A DNA stretch of 64,000 nucleotides from Lachnoanaerobaculum orale (GCF_003862485.1 NZ_RRCM01000002.1:292360-356359); one strand, 5' to 3'. Positions 12,501-20,485 are shown, counted from the stretch's first letter. Numbers and translations: made by a program. The notes: generated by a model from the sequence alone, not told the origin.

Positions 12501-12997
12501 TTTGTCAATGAAGCAAGCTCCGTACCGTCTTTTGTAAAAAGCTTTGTGACCATATTGTAGGTTTCACCGTCGGCAAACACCTGTGATGTAGTTACTCTAA
12601 AAGGGTTTGCTATAGGAGGTGCTCCGGCTGTCAGTGAATTGTACGTTATCTTTATCATCCAATTTGTGGAATCCCATGTCACCGATACGGATTTTATCGT
12701 TGAAGAACCTGAGACATTACCAACAATGGGCTGTGCAAACTTATTTCTATCCAAATATATTATAGAATACGGCTCTGTATATGTTCCTACAGTTCCGGAT
12801 ATTCCGGCATGCAAATAGTACTGTGTCTGCTGTCCCGAAAGTGTAGTGGTCTGATGTGCATCAACATATGTTATATCCGTTATCGCCGAACTTCCCGCAC
12901 CTGTAGCTCTTGCTTCATATGGCCGGAAAGCAAAAACTACAAACATCATCAAAAATAACACATATAAAAACAAATTCTTTTTTTCTCTTAATTTCAT
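6530..12997 (-). CDS. Giant MucBP-repeat cell-wall surface protein, copy A
   Basis: A 2,155-residue surface protein. Residues 1-32 form a signal peptide (KKNLFLYVLFLMMFVVFAF, cleavage near ARA-TG). Residues ~33-800 form a large non-repetitive N-terminal region, a likely binding region; a DUF11-like module (~residues 770-930) and an SdrD-B-like module (ISGKVYYDVDENNEFNTGD) follow. From ~1,080 to ~2,010 come about 13 MucBP-like repeats of ~70 residues, most opening NAG or DAG and containing KLGLxYTT. The end is a low-complexity linker, VPKTADENK, a hydrophobic segment and KLKKKTK: a sortase signal with Ala where Gly is usual. The last ~1,350 residues are nearly identical to copy B, while the N-terminal ~800 differ. 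A role in adhesion to mucin or host glycans is inferred from the domain types. It has its own terminator and a palindromic upstream region. Confidence 0.85.
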   Translation of the reverse strand: MKLREKKNLFLYVLFLMMFVVFAFRPYEARATGAGSSAITDITYVDAHQTTTLSGQQTQYYLHAGISGTVGTYTEPYSIIYLDRNKFAQPIVGNVSGSSTIKSVSVTWDSTNWMIKITYNSLTAGAPPIANPFRVTTSQVFADGETYNMVTKLFTKDGTELASLTKTFTSSTNVVGVPGADNGVIDGWANGNTGSVLVSDDETDASHTHIKSGVTDPVRAIIYNGTKNTTDTEVTAANFGVDRRNVRTIIKLPASVDWDPSLPNNSSWTYNAADHTITQDVPRNNRGNFFLDFTVKFNSTQSVNDATWTRLDFPQTNYLINDNGTLDMSTERKSKVYKNYKYKKKLNIYKHIVMPEQNGSAYYTNDKYVHLNANGGVNKYIIGLSQFWGNGVTPAAGSVVKFKSIADIPNDAVIFKGYGIRVWESMFDAANLAKLSHNKLIGVNDDNTEEVIATNIAYTPANTVNAFYKWDTDHSMTEKHYKSIRLDFNDEIAVSGYGENAVGLFAETKHTPALISRIEGKLALGNNDVTVNYGNAYSSAGTEIGSAVVRNYYKPDYANIYLEKHSQQVNGNQTMTNVQLGDTITYHVVPRYVTFLGAPRNVDNGKLIFLADPELTFDHVEHAPYQSGYRFTLNTTPDVIYDYKGTGKTAYVFKLENFVLPETNVDSWALDRVLAFFKPTTALSEGEHTVESILSWDNNSTAANGNDPNTVYSSAQVNASTGSSYLDVYDANNNGNTNDRLSYLKFKFNFVPPRAVVLTKKQKLSTESTYRSIIKAEKGDIVEYKLSAWNNLLTGDATGLNIMDILPYANDKAIVKDDSGNYVSRGSKMYPVLQGPVSAPSGYTVYYSTDAPVGTIEGNVGANWVPASAVTDWSSVTMFKAVMNTSYRLTPGNTDDFTYSVKIPETKELDADASANNSVASWYGNNLTGASESTVSKVGINKYLISGKVYYDVDENNEFNTGDFVGANKPVRLVKMENGAPTVVDTVFTDANGNYTFKNKISNAGDYKVYIETFPGDTIRPLNPSTVTKIGNEFSSYEVLPSKLKENENPVPNMHWAVVDVSLTRTDNTKIENLGLKTVYSNLIVKHIKREDNTELSPTTTVRMPRWTPYTTSPVTDTYYEAETPLPTNKDGEYGDNDTTVTYYYVRKNAGNVTVHHYEENTTTELATTLVLPGANKFGLNYTTGEESITNYELVAQPTNKNGTYTLQPQIVDYFYRRKNAGNITVKYLETGTNNPVHAQKVLDGTKKLGLNYSESPENITYYDLDTTNLPTNDSGVYTASQITITYYYKRQNAGDVTATYVDVDTNTALHTPEVQNGAGKRGLAYDTDVKSFTNYTLIALPTNKSGNFASGNILVEYKYRRNDAGKVTATYVDADTGATLHAAIEQDGSRKLGLPYDTDQKSFVNYDLIAVPTNKAGNFALGDILVEYKYRRQNAGDVTATYVDVDTNTALHAPEVQSGARKLGLPYDTDQKSFTNYDLTAVPSNKSGNFGNTSVLVEYKYRRKDAGNVRVRHLDAITNAPLAPEEFLDGSRKLGLAYTTQAKNSTDLPNYELFGGIPANANGVYTAGSDIIVTYLYQRETAGNVIATYKDEADGHELHPLVGQSGVGMLGVAYDTEAKTFDNYDLISIPANKSGTFSHSNVLVEYVYRRKDAGSVKVNHIEAGTGEVLHSPSVLDGSRKLGLAYTTNSENINFYDLVSVPANANGIFTVGEQVVNYEYTRKNAGDVVVRHLSKYDGSELIQREVLDGSGKLGLTYTTNAADIDYFEIDTIPSNKDGVFTTLPQTVDYIYRRKNAGSVKAVYVDEEGNELANSEVLSGVENAGLPYNTVAKSITHYELVSMPGNASGVFSENEQTVTYVYRRKNAGSVKVFYIDGDSGVNLAEPKILDGNKKLGLAYTTEPENVEFHDLISMPANKDGVFTDEEQTVTYVYGRKNAGNVTVHYVNTAHLRIKNDDILDGSKKLGLPFTTSAAEIAGYHFTMVEGVNFGILGLPDQSVNDGIFKEGAQEITYVYRKDPSVVITPGEPVPATPSNIADPRDWNSDFIIRPGIATSSIATRSNTSRGGSSSDSIVRPAKTIKLIDNATIDKRDENPTNINPVTQEPKKKANMVVPQDENKAKKLPVPKTADENKAYIYMMMLIISLAALIKLKKKTK
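6560..10590 (-). repeat. Large direct repeat, copy A (3' half of surface protein)
   Basis: About 4.0 kb that recurs at 13,873-17,903 at a constant offset of 7,313 bp with few base changes. Identity falls off abruptly near 10,590 (the NIMDILPYANDK coding segment) and near 6,560 close to the stop codon. Confidence 0.9.
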
Positions 12998-13067
12998 CTT
13001 TTTCTCCTATATTTTTATGTCAACCCACGCTGTAAAATATTTTTATGATTCCACGATCATTCTTTAG

Positions 13068-13118
13068 AGTTATGTTAAACATAACTTTACATATGTATAA
13101 TAACATTTTCAAATGTTA
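13068..13118 (-). promoter_or_regulatory. Twin palindromes upstream of surface protein A
   Basis: AGTTATGTTAAACATAACT (13,068-13,086, perfect 9-bp arms) and TAACATTT-TC-AAATGTTA (13,101-13,118, perfect 8-bp arms), 14 bp apart. The same layout occurs upstream of copy B. They look like operators for a shared dimeric regulator; a weak -10 (TATACA) lies between them. Confidence 0.55.
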
Positions 13119-13156
13119 AATACCAGTAATAAAGTAACAAGAAATAAACTATCATT

Positions 13157-13182
13157 AAAAAAGCCGAGACTTTCGTCCCGAC
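13157..13182 (-). terminator. Terminator of the toxin-antitoxin operon
   Basis: On the minus strand GTCGGGAC, GAAA, GTCTCGGC, TTTTTT, located 22 bp after the toxin stop codon and insulating the copy A promoter. Confidence 0.8.
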
Positions 13183-13204
13183 CGAATACTTCACAGTTAT
13201 ACAC

Positions 13205-13468
13205 CTACTTATCGTCGTAGTGTCCGCCACATTGGGCTATTTCTATTGCATCATCCGCTACTCTGAATATAAGCCTGTTCTTTTTATCTATTCTTATACT
13301 GTAAAATCCTGCCTGGTTTCCTCTCAAAGCTTCGGGCTTACCGATACTGCTATAACCGTTTCTGTCAATACTCTCTATCAAAGTATTGATCTTTTTAAGT
13401 ATCTTCTTATCTTTGCTTTGCCACTCTTTATATTCTTCCCATGCTTCGTCATGCCAAATCTTTCGCAC
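13205..13468 (-). CDS. YoeB/Txe-family mRNA interferase toxin
   Basis: An 87-residue RelE-superfamily toxin closest to the Txe/YoeB group: WHDEAWEEYKEWQ at the start, KPEALRGNQAGFYSIRI in the middle and a family-typical GGHYDDK ending that contains the catalytic His-Tyr pair. YoeB toxins cut mRNA in the ribosomal A site. The GTG start shares one base with the antitoxin stop codon, so the two are translationally coupled. The pair sits between the two giant surface-protein genes. The toxin looks intact. Confidence 0.88.
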   Translation of the reverse strand: MRKIWHDEAWEEYKEWQSKDKKILKKINTLIESIDRNGYSSIGKPEALRGNQAGFYSIRIDKKNRLIFRVADDAIEIAQCGGHYDDK

Positions 13469-13722
13469 TACTGCACCTCGATAAGCTCATGCTCTGAAAT
13501 ATTTTTACCTGCTTTTATATCGGCTATTCGTCTATCAAGTACTTCTATATCTTTGGAGGAATAAAACGGGTCTGCAACCAAATCAAACGGTATTCTTCTC
13601 TCTTTTCCAAGCCTTTTGAGATAAATTGTAATCGCTGCGGACATTGATATTCCGATATCATCACACACCTGCTCGGCATCTCTTTTTATTTTATCATCAA
13701 TTCTAAAACTAACCTGCGCCAT
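13468..13722 (-). CDS. RelB/DinJ-family antitoxin
   Basis: An 84-residue protein starting MAQVSFRIDDKIKRDAEQV, a ribbon-helix-helix DNA-binding N-terminus of the RelB/DinJ type, with a toxin-wrapping C-terminal part (DRRIADIKAGKNISEHELIEV). It would bind the toxin and repress the shared promoter. RelB/DinJ antitoxins usually pair with RelE/YafQ, so pairing with a YoeB/Txe-like toxin is a mild hybrid. GGAGATATT precedes the ATG. Confidence 0.85.
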   Translation of the reverse strand: MAQVSFRIDDKIKRDAEQVCDDIGISMSAAITIYLKRLGKERRIPFDLVADPFYSSKDIEVLDRRIADIKAGKNISEHELIEVQ

Positions 13723-13745
13723 AGTAATATCTCCTTTTTGATTTT

Positions 13746-13774
13746 ATTGTATTTCAAATGACTATATTTGTAAA
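13746..13774 (-). promoter_or_regulatory. Toxin-antitoxin promoter
   Basis: On the minus strand TTTACA, 17 bp, TACAAT, about 25 bp before the antitoxin start. Confidence 0.6.
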
Positions 13775-13813
13775 GCATAATTAAGTATTATTCTAACTAT
13801 ATATCTTAAAATT

Positions 13814-13839
13814 AAAAAAGAGGCCACGTTTGTGACCTC
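13814..13839 (-). terminator. Terminator of surface protein B
   Basis: On the minus strand GAGGTCAC, AAAC, GTGGCCTC, TTTTTT, 7 bp after the stop codon. Its stem differs from the copy A terminator although the coding ends are nearly identical. Confidence 0.85.
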
Positions 13840-13845
13840 ATTCTT

Positions 13846-16800
13846 TTATTTTTTCTTTCTAAACCTTAACAAAGCCGATAAAGATATTATAAGCATCATC
13901 ATATAGATGTATGTCTTATTCTCATCTGCCGTCTTCGGCACAGGCAGCTTTTTGGCTTTGTTCTCATCCTGTGGTACTACCATATTCGCCTTCTTTTTAG
14001 GCTCCTGTGTTACAGGGTTTTGATTTGTCGGGTTTTCATCCCTCTTATCAATGGTTGCATTATCTATAAGTTTTATCGTCTTTGCAGGTCTTAGTGTTGA
14101 ATCTGATGATGATCCTCCTCTACTTGTATTTGACCTTGTAGCTATTGATGATGTGGCTATTCCCGGTCTTATAATAAAGTCACTGTTCCAGTCTCTAGGG
14201 TCTGCTATATTACTTGGTGTCGCCGGTACAGGCTCTCCGGGTGTGATTACCACACTTGGATCTTTTCGGTATACATAGGTTATTTCCTGTGCTCCCTCTT
14301 TGAATATTCCGTCATTTACACTTTGATCAGGTAATCCGAGTATTCCGAAGTTTACTCCTTCCACCATTGTAAAGTGATATCCTGCAATCTCAGCAGCACT
14401 TGTTGTAAACGGCAATCCGAGTTTCTTACTTCCGTCTAAGATATCATCATTTTTTATCCTTAGATGTGCGGTATTTACATAATGTATTGTTACATTTCCT
14501 GCGTTCTTTCTTCCATACATATAAGTAACCGTCTGCTCTTCATCGGTAAATACTCCGTCTTTATTGGCAGGCATACTTATAAGGTCATGGAACTCCACAT
14601 TCTCAGGCTCTGTAGTATATGCAAGTCCAAGCTTTTTATTTCCATCAAGTATCTTAGGCTCTGCAAGGTTAACTCCGCTGTCACCGTCTATATAGAATAC
14701 TTTTACACTTCCTGCATTCTTTCTTCTGTATACATATGTAACAGTCTGCTCATTCTCACTAAATACTCCGCTTGCATTACCCGGCATACTTACAAGCTCA
14801 TAGTGAGTTATACTCTTTGCTACTGTATTATATGGCAATCCCGCATTCTCTACTCCCGATAATACTTCACTGTTTGCAAGCTCATTTCCTTCTTCATCCA
14901 CATATACCGCTTTTACACTTCCTGCATTCTTTCTTCTGTAGATATAGTCTACAGTCTGTGGCAAGGTAGTATATACTCCGTCTTTATTTGAAGGAATCGT
15001 ATCTATCTCAAAGTAATCAATATCCGCTGCATTTGTTGTATATGTAAGTCCAAGCTTTCCGCTTCCGTCAAGTACTTCTCTTTGTATAAGCTCGCTTCCG
15101 TCATACTTTGAAAGATGACGTACCACTACATCTCCTGCATTCTTTCTTGTGTACTCATAGTTTACTACCTGTTCTCCTACTGTAAAGATTCCGTTTGCAT
15201 TGGCAGGCACGCTGACCAAATCGTAGAAGTTTATATTCTCACTGTTTGTAGTATAAGCAAGCCCCAGTTTTCTGCTTCCGTCAAGTACACTTGGGCTGTG
15301 CAGTACCTCTCCGGTTCCGGCTTCTATATGATTTACTTTTACACTTCCTGCATCTTTTCTTCTGTATACATACTCTACCAATACATTACTGTGTGAGAAT
15401 GTTCCCGACTTATTGGCAGGGATACTTATCAGGTCGTAGTTATCAAATGTCTTTGCTTCAGTGTCGTAGGCAACTCCCAGCATTCCCACTCCGCTTTGTC
15501 CTACAAGCGGATGAAGCTCATGTCCGTCGGCCTCATCTTTATAAGTAGCTATTACGTTTCCTGCAGTCTCCCTTTGATAAAGATATGTGACTATGATATC
15601 ACTTCCTGCAGTATATACTCCGTTTGCATTGGCAGGTATTCCACCAAACAGCTCGTAGTTTGGAAGGTCTGTAGAGTTCTTTGCCTGTGTGGTGTAGGCA
15701 AGTCCAAGCTTTCTGCTTCCGTCCAAGAATTCTTCAGGTGCAAGAGGGGCATTGGTTATTGCATCCAGATGTCTTACTCTTACATTTCCTGCATCCTTTC
15801 TTCTGTACTTATATTCTACAAGCACCGAAGTATTTCCGAAGTTTCCACTCTTATTACTTGGAACTGCTGTCAAATCATAGTTGGTAAAACTCTTTTGGTC
15901 CGTATCATAAGGCAGGCCAAGCTTTCTTGCTCCGCTTTGCACCTCAGGAGCGTGAAGTGCGGTATTTGTATCAACATCTACATAGGTTGCCGTTACGTCT
16001 CCGGCATTCTGTCTTCTGTACTTATATTCTACAAGTATATCTCCCAAAGCAAAGTTTCCTGCTTTATTAGTAGGTACAGCAATCAGGTCATAGTTTACAA
16101 AACTCTTTTGATCCGTATCATAAGGCAGTCCAAGTTTTCTGCTTCCGTCCTGTTCTATGGCTGCATGAAGAGTTGCTCCCGTATCTGCATCAACATAGGT
16201 TGCAGTTACCTTTCCGGCATCATTTCTTCTGTACTTATATTCTACAAGTATATTTCCTGAAGCAAAGTTTCCTGACTTGTTTGTAGGTAGTGCTATAAGT
16301 GTATAATTTGTAAAGCTCTTTACATCGGTATCGTATGCAAGTCCACGTTTACCTGCTCCGTTTTGTACTTCAGGAGTATGCAGTGCGGTATTTGTATCGA
16401 CATCCACATAGGTTGCAGTTACGTCACCTGCATTCTGCCTCTTATAATAATAAGTGATTGTAATCTGTGATGCAGTATACACTCCGCTGTCATTTGTAGG
16501 CAGGTTTGTTGTATCAAGATCATAATATGTAATGTTCTCCGGACTTTCAGAATAGTTAAGTCCAAGCTTTTTCGTTCCGTCCAATACCTTTTGAGCGTGA
16601 ACAGGATTGTTTGTTCCCGTTTCAAGATACTTGACAGTTATATTTCCCGCATTCTTCCTTCTATAGAAGTAATCCACTATCTGCGGCTGCAAAGTATATG
16701 TTCCGTTTTTATTTGTAGGCTGTGCTACCAACTCATAGTTTGTAATACTTTCTTCACCTGTAGTATAGTTTAATCCGAACTTGTTTGCTCCAGGAAGTAC

Positions 16801-19800
16801 CAACGTTGTGGCAAGCTCTGTTGTAGTATTCTCTTCATAGTGATGTACAGTCACATTGCCTGCATTCTTTCTTACATAGTAATAGGTTACCGTAGTGTCG
16901 TTATCTCCGTACTCTCCGTCCTTATTTGTAGGCAGCGGTGTCTCAGCCTCATAATAGGTATCCGTTACAGGAGAGGTCGTATAAGGTGTCCACCTTGGCA
17001 TCCTTACGGTTGTTGTAGGCGATAGCTCAGTGTTGTCCTCTCTTTTTATATGCTTTACTATAAGGTTTGAGTATACTGTCTTTAATCCTAAGTTTTCTAT
17101 CTTGGTGTTGTCAGTCCTTGTAAGTGATACATCCACCACTGCCCAGTGCATGTTCGGGACAGGATTTTCGTTTTCCTTAAGCTTTGAAGGCAATACCTCA
17201 TAGCTTGAAAACTCATTTCCTATCTTTGTTACTGTACTTGTGTTTAAAGGTCTTATTGTGTCTCCCGGGAAGGTCTCTATATACACCTTATAATCTCCGG
17301 CATTACTTATTTTATTCTTAAATGTATAATTACCGTTTGCATCCGTAAATACCGTATCCACCACTGTAGGTGTTCCGTTTTCCATCTTTACAAGTCTTAC
17401 AGGCTTATTTGCTCCTACAAAATCTCCGGTATTGAACTCATTGTTCTCATCCACATCGTAATAAACTTTACCTGATATAAGATATTTATTTATGCCCACC
17501 TTTGATACTGTCGACTCTGATGCACCTGTTAAGTTGTTTCCATACCATGACGCTACAGAGTTGTTGGCACTTGCATCCGCATCAAGTTCTTTAGTCTCAG
17601 GTATCTTTACGGAGTATGTAAAATCATCCGTATTTCCCGGTGTAAGCCTGTAGCTTGTATTCATCACAGCCTTAAACATGGTGACACTTGACCAGTCTGT
17701 AACAGCCGATGCAGGTACCCAGTTTGCGCCTACATTTCCTTCAATTGTTCCGGCCGGAGCATCTGTAGAATAGTAAACACTATATCCGCTCGGTGCACTT
17801 ACAGGTCCCTGCAAAACAGGATACATCTTTGAACCTCGGCTTACATAGTTTCCGCTGTCATCCTTTACTATCGCCTTATCATTGGCATATGGGAGGATGT
17901 CCATGATATTAACCGCCGATGCATTGTCAATGGAATTATTCCATGCAGATAATTTGTACTCTACAATATCTCCCTTTTCCGCTTTTATAATACTCTTATA
18001 TGCAGTATCTGTAGCAAGCTTTTGTTTCTTTGTAAGGATAACCGCTCTTGGCGGTACGAAGTTAAACTTAAAAGAAAGGTATGAAAGCCTGTCATTTCTA
18101 TTTCCGTTATTATTCGCATCGTATTTATCAAGGAAGCTTATACCCCTTTGTGCGTTATCAACGGTAGAAGAGTAAACCGTATTCGGATCGGTTCCGCTTG
18201 CATCGGTTGAGTTGTTATCCCAGCTTAGGAACGACTCCACGGTATGCTCACCCTCACTAAGTGCAGTTGTCGGCTTGAAAGTATAATACATTCTGTCCAC
18301 ACCGCTAAACGTACCCGGAACCTTCGGCAATGTAAAGTTGTTCAAATCAAAGACATAGGCTGTCTTACCTGTACCCTTATAATCATCTATTCTCTGCGGT
18401 GTGGTATCTAAAGTAAATCTGTACTTCGCCTGATAGCTATGGTGTAGTGCACTGCTGAACTCAAGCTCAGGGTCTACCAGGAATATAAGCTTGGCATTGT
18501 CTACCGTTCTGTCCGCATTCAGATATGAATTATAATTTGTGTATACATGATAAAGTACATTATCTCCTAACTGAACATTTGTGACATTAGGGTTACCGTT
18601 GACATTTTGAGAATGCGGAAGCAGTTCAAGTCTCGCATAATTCTTTCCGTAATGTCTTCTAACAAGCTGTGACCTCAAGCTTGTACCGCTGCTTGAGAGC
18701 GCTTCTCCGGTATTGTATACGGTGGCATATGTGTTGGTTGTATTTATTCTGTTTTGGATAGCTGTCACCACCGGAGCTGTAAGCTTACTTTCTACAAATA
18801 ATCCTACTGCATACTCTCCATATCCCGAAATAGTTATATCATCATCAAAATCAAGTCTTATTGACTTATAGTGCTTAGGCGTAATGGTATTTTCGGTATT
18901 CCACTTATAATACTCATCATAATTGTTCACGGCGGTATAAGGTATATCAGTAGCAATCACGTCCTCTGTATTGTCATCATTTATACCTATAAGCTTGTTG
19001 TGAGAAAGCTTTGCAAGGTTTGCGGCGTCAAACATCGACTCAAACACCCTGATTCCGTATCCTTGGAAATCCACATTCTCATGCGGAGTGTCCTTTATGG
19101 ACCTGAAACTTGTAGTGGAGCCTGTTACATTACCCGCTCCCCAGTACTGTGATACATTTATAAGCCATTTATCCTTACCGTCATTATCACCAAGATTTGT
19201 ATATAAATCTCCTGATGCATATGCTTTTAATTGACCGTTTTCATTAGTTTCAGGAAATACGTTTCTCTTAGTAAGATACAGCTTTTGTGTGTACTTATAT
19301 GACTTATGAACTTTAGTCTTTCTCTCTGTACTGAGGTCCACAGTGCCGTCATCATTTACAAGGTAATTGGTCTGCGGTATAAAAACATCAGTATAACTGT
19401 TTTCATTTACAGTTTGTGTACCGTCATACTTTATTGTAAACTTGAACATATAGCTTGGCGAACCGGAATTTGCTATCGTATCTTTTGTAATAGTGTGATT
19501 CACCGGGTCATAGGTCCAGTCACTATTGTCAGGCAGACTCGGATCCCATATCATACCCGGAAGCAATGACAAAACGGTTCTTTTTTTCCTTCTGTCCACA
19601 CCATAGTTATAACCGGTTACCTCAGTATCATTTACATGCTTTTTTCCGTTTTGAGCATAACTGTACCAAGTATCTGTAAACCCGTTCTTTAGATGTGTAT
19701 GAGTGGCATCTGTTTGGTCGTCTGTTACCTGAACATAAGTGTCACTCCACCCCTTAGTCCAACCTCTTATTGTTCCGTCATCATTACTGTTAATACCAAA

Positions 19801-20313
19801 TACATAGGTCTGTGCTGTAATCTGTTTGCTTGAATTTGCAAGCTCCACACCGTCTTTTGTAAAAAGTCTTGTTTCAATGGTAGCTGTCTCACCGTTTGCA
19901 AATTTACCGTTTATCATGGAAATTCTAAACGGATTTCCTATTCTCGGTCCCGGTGAGAGCATATTGTAAACTATTTTGACCTTCCAATATGTGGCATCAT
20001 TTGTCAATGTGGCACTTTTTATAGTATTGGATCTGAACTGATTGACATCAGGTCTGTCAAATTCATCTCTTTTCAAATACAGTATTGAATACGGCTCCGA
20101 ATAAGTTCCACCTGATACGCTTACATTAAGCCAAAAAGATTCCAATCTTCCGGGCTCCGATACGGTTTGACCTGTATCGTTGTATACAATCTCCGTTGCA
20201 GTAGCTCCTGTACCTGTCGCTTTTGCTTCATTCGGATAAAAAGCAAAGGATGCCAACAGCATCAAAAACAGTACATATAAAAATAAATTAGTCTTTCTTC
20301 TCCTTACACTCAT
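13846..20313 (-). CDS. Giant MucBP-repeat cell-wall surface protein, copy B
   Basis: Same architecture and exact length (2,155 residues) as copy A: signal peptide (NLFLYVLFLMLLASFAF, cleavage near AKA-TG), a ~770-residue N-terminal region, DUF11-like and SdrD-B-like modules, about 13 MucBP-like repeats, VPKTADENK, a membrane segment and RFRKKK. The last ~1,350 residues differ from copy A at only about ten positions (for example GTPT for GAPT, NTST for NPST, MYG for VYG). The N-terminal ~800 residues are clearly related but much diverged, sharing blocks such as MFDAANLAKLSHNKLIG. The pattern indicates tandem duplication with recent homogenisation of the 3' half and diversification of the exposed end. 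Adhesin function is inferred. Confidence 0.85.
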   Translation of the reverse strand: MSVRRRKTNLFLYVLFLMLLASFAFYPNEAKATGTGATATEIVYNDTGQTVSEPGRLESFWLNVSVSGGTYSEPYSILYLKRDEFDRPDVNQFRSNTIKSATLTNDATYWKVKIVYNMLSPGPRIGNPFRISMINGKFANGETATIETRLFTKDGVELANSSKQITAQTYVFGINSNDDGTIRGWTKGWSDTYVQVTDDQTDATHTHLKNGFTDTWYSYAQNGKKHVNDTEVTGYNYGVDRRKKRTVLSLLPGMIWDPSLPDNSDWTYDPVNHTITKDTIANSGSPSYMFKFTIKYDGTQTVNENSYTDVFIPQTNYLVNDDGTVDLSTERKTKVHKSYKYTQKLYLTKRNVFPETNENGQLKAYASGDLYTNLGDNDGKDKWLINVSQYWGAGNVTGSTTSFRSIKDTPHENVDFQGYGIRVFESMFDAANLAKLSHNKLIGINDDNTEDVIATDIPYTAVNNYDEYYKWNTENTITPKHYKSIRLDFDDDITISGYGEYAVGLFVESKLTAPVVTAIQNRINTTNTYATVYNTGEALSSSGTSLRSQLVRRHYGKNYARLELLPHSQNVNGNPNVTNVQLGDNVLYHVYTNYNSYLNADRTVDNAKLIFLVDPELEFSSALHHSYQAKYRFTLDTTPQRIDDYKGTGKTAYVFDLNNFTLPKVPGTFSGVDRMYYTFKPTTALSEGEHTVESFLSWDNNSTDASGTDPNTVYSSTVDNAQRGISFLDKYDANNNGNRNDRLSYLSFKFNFVPPRAVILTKKQKLATDTAYKSIIKAEKGDIVEYKLSAWNNSIDNASAVNIMDILPYANDKAIVKDDSGNYVSRGSKMYPVLQGPVSAPSGYSVYYSTDAPAGTIEGNVGANWVPASAVTDWSSVTMFKAVMNTSYRLTPGNTDDFTYSVKIPETKELDADASANNSVASWYGNNLTGASESTVSKVGINKYLISGKVYYDVDENNEFNTGDFVGANKPVRLVKMENGTPTVVDTVFTDANGNYTFKNKISNAGDYKVYIETFPGDTIRPLNTSTVTKIGNEFSSYEVLPSKLKENENPVPNMHWAVVDVSLTRTDNTKIENLGLKTVYSNLIVKHIKREDNTELSPTTTVRMPRWTPYTTSPVTDTYYEAETPLPTNKDGEYGDNDTTVTYYYVRKNAGNVTVHHYEENTTTELATTLVLPGANKFGLNYTTGEESITNYELVAQPTNKNGTYTLQPQIVDYFYRRKNAGNITVKYLETGTNNPVHAQKVLDGTKKLGLNYSESPENITYYDLDTTNLPTNDSGVYTASQITITYYYKRQNAGDVTATYVDVDTNTALHTPEVQNGAGKRGLAYDTDVKSFTNYTLIALPTNKSGNFASGNILVEYKYRRNDAGKVTATYVDADTGATLHAAIEQDGSRKLGLPYDTDQKSFVNYDLIAVPTNKAGNFALGDILVEYKYRRQNAGDVTATYVDVDTNTALHAPEVQSGARKLGLPYDTDQKSFTNYDLTAVPSNKSGNFGNTSVLVEYKYRRKDAGNVRVRHLDAITNAPLAPEEFLDGSRKLGLAYTTQAKNSTDLPNYELFGGIPANANGVYTAGSDIIVTYLYQRETAGNVIATYKDEADGHELHPLVGQSGVGMLGVAYDTEAKTFDNYDLISIPANKSGTFSHSNVLVEYVYRRKDAGSVKVNHIEAGTGEVLHSPSVLDGSRKLGLAYTTNSENINFYDLVSVPANANGIFTVGEQVVNYEYTRKNAGDVVVRHLSKYDGSELIQREVLDGSGKLGLTYTTNAADIDYFEIDTIPSNKDGVYTTLPQTVDYIYRRKNAGSVKAVYVDEEGNELANSEVLSGVENAGLPYNTVAKSITHYELVSMPGNASGVFSENEQTVTYVYRRKNAGSVKVFYIDGDSGVNLAEPKILDGNKKLGLAYTTEPENVEFHDLISMPANKDGVFTDEEQTVTYMYGRKNAGNVTIHYVNTAHLRIKNDDILDGSKKLGLPFTTSAAEIAGYHFTMVEGVNFGILGLPDQSVNDGIFKEGAQEITYVYRKDPSVVITPGEPVPATPSNIADPRDWNSDFIIRPGIATSSIATRSNTSRGGSSSDSTLRPAKTIKLIDNATIDKRDENPTNQNPVTQEPKKKANMVVPQDENKAKKLPVPKTADENKTYIYMMMLIISLSALLRFRKKK
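13873..17903 (-). repeat. Large direct repeat, copy B (3' half of surface protein)
   Basis: Partner of the block at 6,560-10,590, same orientation, 7,313 bp away. Identity ends near 17,903, where the coding sequence changes from GLNIMDI (A) to AVNIMDI (B) and diverges beyond. Confidence 0.9.
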
Positions 20314-20370
20314 CTCTTTCTCCTAATTTTTTAGTACACCCAAGCTGTAATATGTCGTCATATTACCAAT

Positions 20371-20421
20371 AGTTATACTTTACATAACTTCACCTGTATA
20401 TAGTAACATTTTTAAATGTTA
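20371..20421 (-). promoter_or_regulatory. Twin palindromes upstream of surface protein B
   Basis: AGTTAT...ATAACT arms at 20,371-20,389 (imperfect centre) and TAACATTT-TT-AAATGTTA at 20,404-20,421 (perfect arms), with the same 14-bp spacing as upstream of copy A. The following AAATACCAGTAA is also shared by both copies. Confidence 0.55.
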
Positions 20422-20459
20422 AATACCAGTAAAAATGTACTAAAGAATAAACTTTCATC

Positions 20460-20485
20460 AAAAAAGTCAAGATTTTCACCTTGAC
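20460..20485 (-). terminator. Orphan terminator upstream of surface protein B
   Basis: On the minus strand GTCAAG, 8-nt loop, CTTGAC, TTTTTT. It occupies the place held by the toxin-antitoxin terminator upstream of copy A, but no minus-strand gene lies before it here. The rest of 20,314-20,655 shows nothing else beyond the palindromes above. Confidence 0.55.
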
